From positions 1-64,000 of the forward strand of contig JBIIJE010000001.1 of NCBI GenBank assembly GCA_044234005.1: a stretch of 64,000 nucleotides of DNA, written 5' to 3'. Source of the DNA: OLB11 sp044234005 (GTDB lineage Bacteria > Bacteroidota > Bacteroidia > Chitinophagales > Chitinophagaceae). Of the stretch, positions 61,419 through 64,000 are shown in pieces (the first letter of the stretch is position 1; every line of letters begins with the position of its first letter). The notes below the pieces were generated by a model. It did not search any database, was not told the DNA's origin, and saw only the letters and a list, made by a program, of their open reading frames with translations. The translations under genes were made by a program, and so were the position numbers.

Positions 61419-64000
61419 ATGTTTAAAAAAATCAACACTCTTTTCTTCTTATACTTCTTTGCTATGCAAGCTCTTGCTCAAACCTCTTCTTCGCTTCGAA
61501 TGACATCATTTGAAAAAATGCGAAATGAAAAATCGCTGCTTGATGGTATCCCATTCCGCAACATAGGGCCTAGTATTATGAGCGGCAGGGTAACAGACGT
61601 AGAAGTAAATCCAAATGATGCCACCGAATTTTATGTAGCCTATGCGAGTGGTGGTGTATGGCATACTAATAATAATGGCCAATCTTTTACCCCTATTTTC
61701 GATAGAGAGGCAACGCTCACCGTTGGGGATATGGCAATGGATTGGAAGCATCACACCCTTTGGGTTGGTACTGGGGAAGTCAATTCTTCACGTTCATCTT
61801 ATGCAGGAACTGGTATTTATAAAACAACTGATACTGGGAAAACTTGGACACATTATGGATTGATGGAAAGTCATCATATTGGAAGAATTGTTTTGCATCC
61901 CACTAATCCGCAAATGGCATGGGTAGCTGTTTTAGGCCATTTATATACACCTAATGCTGAGCGCGGAATTTTTACAACAAAAGATGGAGGAGCCACTTGG
62001 CAACATACATTATCAATCAATGATACTACTGGCTGTGTTGATTTAATAATGCATCCCACTAACTCCAATATTTTATACGCAAGCTCTTGGACTCGTACTC
62101 GTCAAGCTTGGAATTTTTCGGGGGCAGGAGAAGGAAGTGGTATTTATCAAAGTATAAATGGCGGTAGCACTTGGCAATTACTCACGAATGAAAAAAGCGG
62201 GTTTCCAATTGGTAAAGGAGTGGGCAGAATTGGATTAAGCATTAGTGCGACGAACCCCAACACGTTGTATGCATTTCTAGATAATAATTTTTTACAAGAA
62301 AAAAATAAGAATGCAGTAATCAAGACATTGAAACCCAAAGACTTTTTAACTATGACCAAAGAACATTTTTTAAAGATAGAAAATGCGTCTCTGAATGAAT
62401 ATTTAAAAAACAATGGTTATCCGGAAAAATATTCCGCTGACAACCTGAAAGCAAGCATACAAAAAAATGAATTTAGTGTAAAAGATATAGGCGATTGGAA
62501 GCTTGGTGATGCAGATAATAATTTGTTCGATACAGATGTAATTGGGGCAGAACTATATCGCAGTAATGACGGTGGATCTACATGGTTCAAAACACATAAA
62601 GAGTTATTAAATGGAGTTGTATTTACATATGGGTATTATTTTGGAACAATTAGTGTATCTCCTCAAAATCCTGATAAAGTAATTGCAGCAGGTTATGCGA
62701 TAGTGGCTAGCGAGGATGGTGGTAAAACGTTTGCTGATATTGGTGGTGAAAATTGCCATCCTGACTATCATCGTATTTGGATAAATCCCCAAAATGATAA
62801 ACATATGATAACTGCAAATGATGGCGGTATAAATATCACTTACGATGCTGGTAAACATTGGTTTAAAGCGAATAGCCCAGCTGTTGGACAATTTTATACA
62901 GTTCAAGTCGATAATGCCAAACCTTACAATGTGTATGGAGGTTTACAAGACAATGGAACTTGGACTGCTGCTAGCCAAACTATCGACAACAGTGCTTGGC
63001 ATCAAAGTGGAATTAATGCGTTTAAAAACATTGGTGATGGTGATGGGATGCAAGTACAAGTAGATACACGCGATAATGAAACTGTTTATGTTGGTTATCA
63101 ATTTGGGAATTATTTCAAAATCAATAAAAATAATTTATCGGCTAGCTTTATAAAACCCGTGAATGATATAGGCGAGAAAAATTATCGATTTAATTGGCAA
63201 ACGCCAATCTTATTGAGTCCACACAACCAAGATATATTTTATATCGGATCCAATTGTTTTCATCGCTCAATGTCGAAGGGTGAAAATTTAAAGACATTGG
63301 GTGGAGATTTGACTCAATCAAAAAACAAAGGGAATGTTCCATTTGGAACGCTCACAAGTATTACAGAAAGCCCATTGCGATTTGGACTGTTATATGCGGG
63401 TGCAGATGATGGCGCATTGCAAATTTCTAAAGATTTAGGTTATTCTTGGTGTAAAATAAATCAAAACTTACCTAATGATAGATGGGTAACAAGAGTAATG
63501 GCAAGTCAACATGTTGAGGAAAGAGTTTATGCCACATTCAATGGATTGCGAAATGATGATTTCGCACCCTATGTGTATGTGAGTGATAATTATGGTAAAA
63601 CATGGCAATCTATTGCTGAAGGCTTGCCACACGAACCCATTAATGTTATTAAAGAAGACCCTAAAAACCCAGATATTTTATATGTGGGTACCGACAATGG
63701 CTTATATGTAAGCTATAATAGAAAAGAGTTCATTCCGTGGGTAAGCAACTTACCTCGCGTTGCCATTCATGATATTGCCATTCAAGCACGTGATAATGAA
63801 ATTGTTTTGGGCACACATGGTAGGTCTATTTACATTGCTTCTCTCAAGCTGCTACAAGCTTTGCCAGATATTAAACACAAACGTTTGCACATGTTTGAAT
63901 TAGACACTATTTCGTATTATGGTAAATTAGGTAGTAAACCTGCTGTTTATGAAAAAGCAAATACCATAAATTTAAACATACCATTTTATTGTAAAAACGA
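61419..64000 (+). CDS. Large secreted BNR/sortilin-like beta-propeller protein (3' end outside window)
   Basis: An ATG at 61419 opens a frame that stays open for 860 codons to the right edge. It has a signal peptide (NTLFFLYFFAMQALA) and then repeated BNR/Asp-box-like units with the pattern S/T-x-D-x-G-x-T-W: KTTDTGKTW, TTKDGGATW, QSINGGSTW, RSNDGGSTW and VSDNYGKTW. IPFRNIGPSIMSGRVTDVEV at the start matches the family often annotated as glycosyl hydrolase or VPS10-domain protein in Bacteroidota. It is probably exported, perhaps by T9SS; the sorting domain would lie beyond the window. Confidence 0.88.
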   Translation, partial: MFKKINTLFFLYFFAMQALAQTSSSLRMTSFEKMRNEKSLLDGIPFRNIGPSIMSGRVTDVEVNPNDATEFYVAYASGGVWHTNNNGQSFTPIFDREATLTVGDMAMDWKHHTLWVGTGEVNSSRSSYAGTGIYKTTDTGKTWTHYGLMESHHIGRIVLHPTNPQMAWVAVLGHLYTPNAERGIFTTKDGGATWQHTLSINDTTGCVDLIMHPTNSNILYASSWTRTRQAWNFSGAGEGSGIYQSINGGSTWQLLTNEKSGFPIGKGVGRIGLSISATNPNTLYAFLDNNFLQEKNKNAVIKTLKPKDFLTMTKEHFLKIENASLNEYLKNNGYPEKYSADNLKASIQKNEFSVKDIGDWKLGDADNNLFDTDVIGAELYRSNDGGSTWFKTHKELLNGVVFTYGYYFGTISVSPQNPDKVIAAGYAIVASEDGGKTFADIGGENCHPDYHRIWINPQNDKHMITANDGGINITYDAGKHWFKANSPAVGQFYTVQVDNAKPYNVYGGLQDNGTWTAASQTIDNSAWHQSGINAFKNIGDGDGMQVQVDTRDNETVYVGYQFGNYFKINKNNLSASFIKPVNDIGEKNYRFNWQTPILLSPHNQDIFYIGSNCFHRSMSKGENLKTLGGDLTQSKNKGNVPFGTLTSITESPLRFGLLYAGADDGALQISKDLGYSWCKINQNLPNDRWVTRVMASQHVEERVYATFNGLRNDDFAPYVYVSDNYGKTWQSIAEGLPHEPINVIKEDPKNPDILYVGTDNGLYVSYNRKEFIPWVSNLPRVAIHDIAIQARDNEIVLGTHGRSIYIASLKLLQALPDIKHKRLHMFELDTISYYGKLGSKPAVYEKANTINLNIPFYCKN

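Noticed and set aside
1..64000. tRNA, rRNA, CRISPR array, prophage, restriction or other defence genes
   Set aside because: Read for conserved T-loop sequences, regularly spaced repeats, integrases and nuclease motifs on both strands; none convincing was found.

Overview
The window looks like a chromosomal segment of a Bacteroidota bacterium of low GC content, outside the well-studied Bacteroides group. Lineage markers are a type IX secretion (type B) C-terminal domain protein, DUF4290 and DUF3857 proteins, a UpxY-type NusG paralogue heading a polysaccharide locus, a BT0820-like HAD phosphatase, and repeated TAnnTTTG promoter boxes typical of the phylum. No tRNA, rRNA, CRISPR array, prophage or autonomous insertion sequence was seen.

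Layout. 1-7.7 kb (+ strand): end of an unknown membrane protein, 2-oxoacid:ferredoxin oxidoreductase alpha (korA, no korB beside it), a decayed OmpA-like lipoprotein gene, MITE-like element copy 1, 2-oxoglutarate dehydrogenase E2 (odhB), an RsmB-type rRNA methyltransferase and a fused GT2-GT9 glycosyltransferase. 7.7-14.7 kb (mostly -): gamma-carbonic-anhydrase-like protein, murA and DUF4290; a secreted T9SS-B protein on +; then comB, a PAP2-like protein and truB on -. 14.9-35.3 kb (-): a tightly packed run of 20 genes forming a surface-polysaccharide locus. It starts with the UpxY-like antiterminator, kdsA and kdsD, continues with flippase, polymerase/ligase, glycosyltransferases and modifying enzymes, and ends with a WecB / epimerase / WbuB-like / WecA-like initiation set. 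Many junctions overlap by a few bases and a strong hairpin follows the last gene.

35.5-42.9 kb: a small HAD phosphatase, a broken TPR-adenylate/guanylate cyclase gene, a NodU-type carbamoyltransferase, PepD dipeptidase, a thiolase and MITE-like copy 2. 43-50.5 kb: dnaN, dxr, rseP and a carbamoyl-phosphate synthase large subunit encoded as two separate ORFs. 50.5-64 kb: a beta-barrel protein, a LuxR-type regulator remnant, a di-haem peroxidase lipoprotein, a GT-C-like membrane protein diverging from a DPM1-like GT2, a DUF3857/transglutaminase protein, an LpxL-like acyltransferase, nadD, a MORN-repeat-like protein and a large BNR-repeat exoprotein that runs off the right edge.

Main points for a second look: two copies (342 and 329 bp) of a MITE-like element with matching terminal inverted repeats, 9-bp flanking duplications and a conserved internal inverted repeat; the split carB; the MurA Cys-to-Asp substitution; the GT2-GT9 fusion; several genes whose promoter box lies only 4-8 bases before the start codon, suggesting leaderless mRNAs; and a polysaccharide locus with unassigned redox, toroid and adenylate-forming enzymes.
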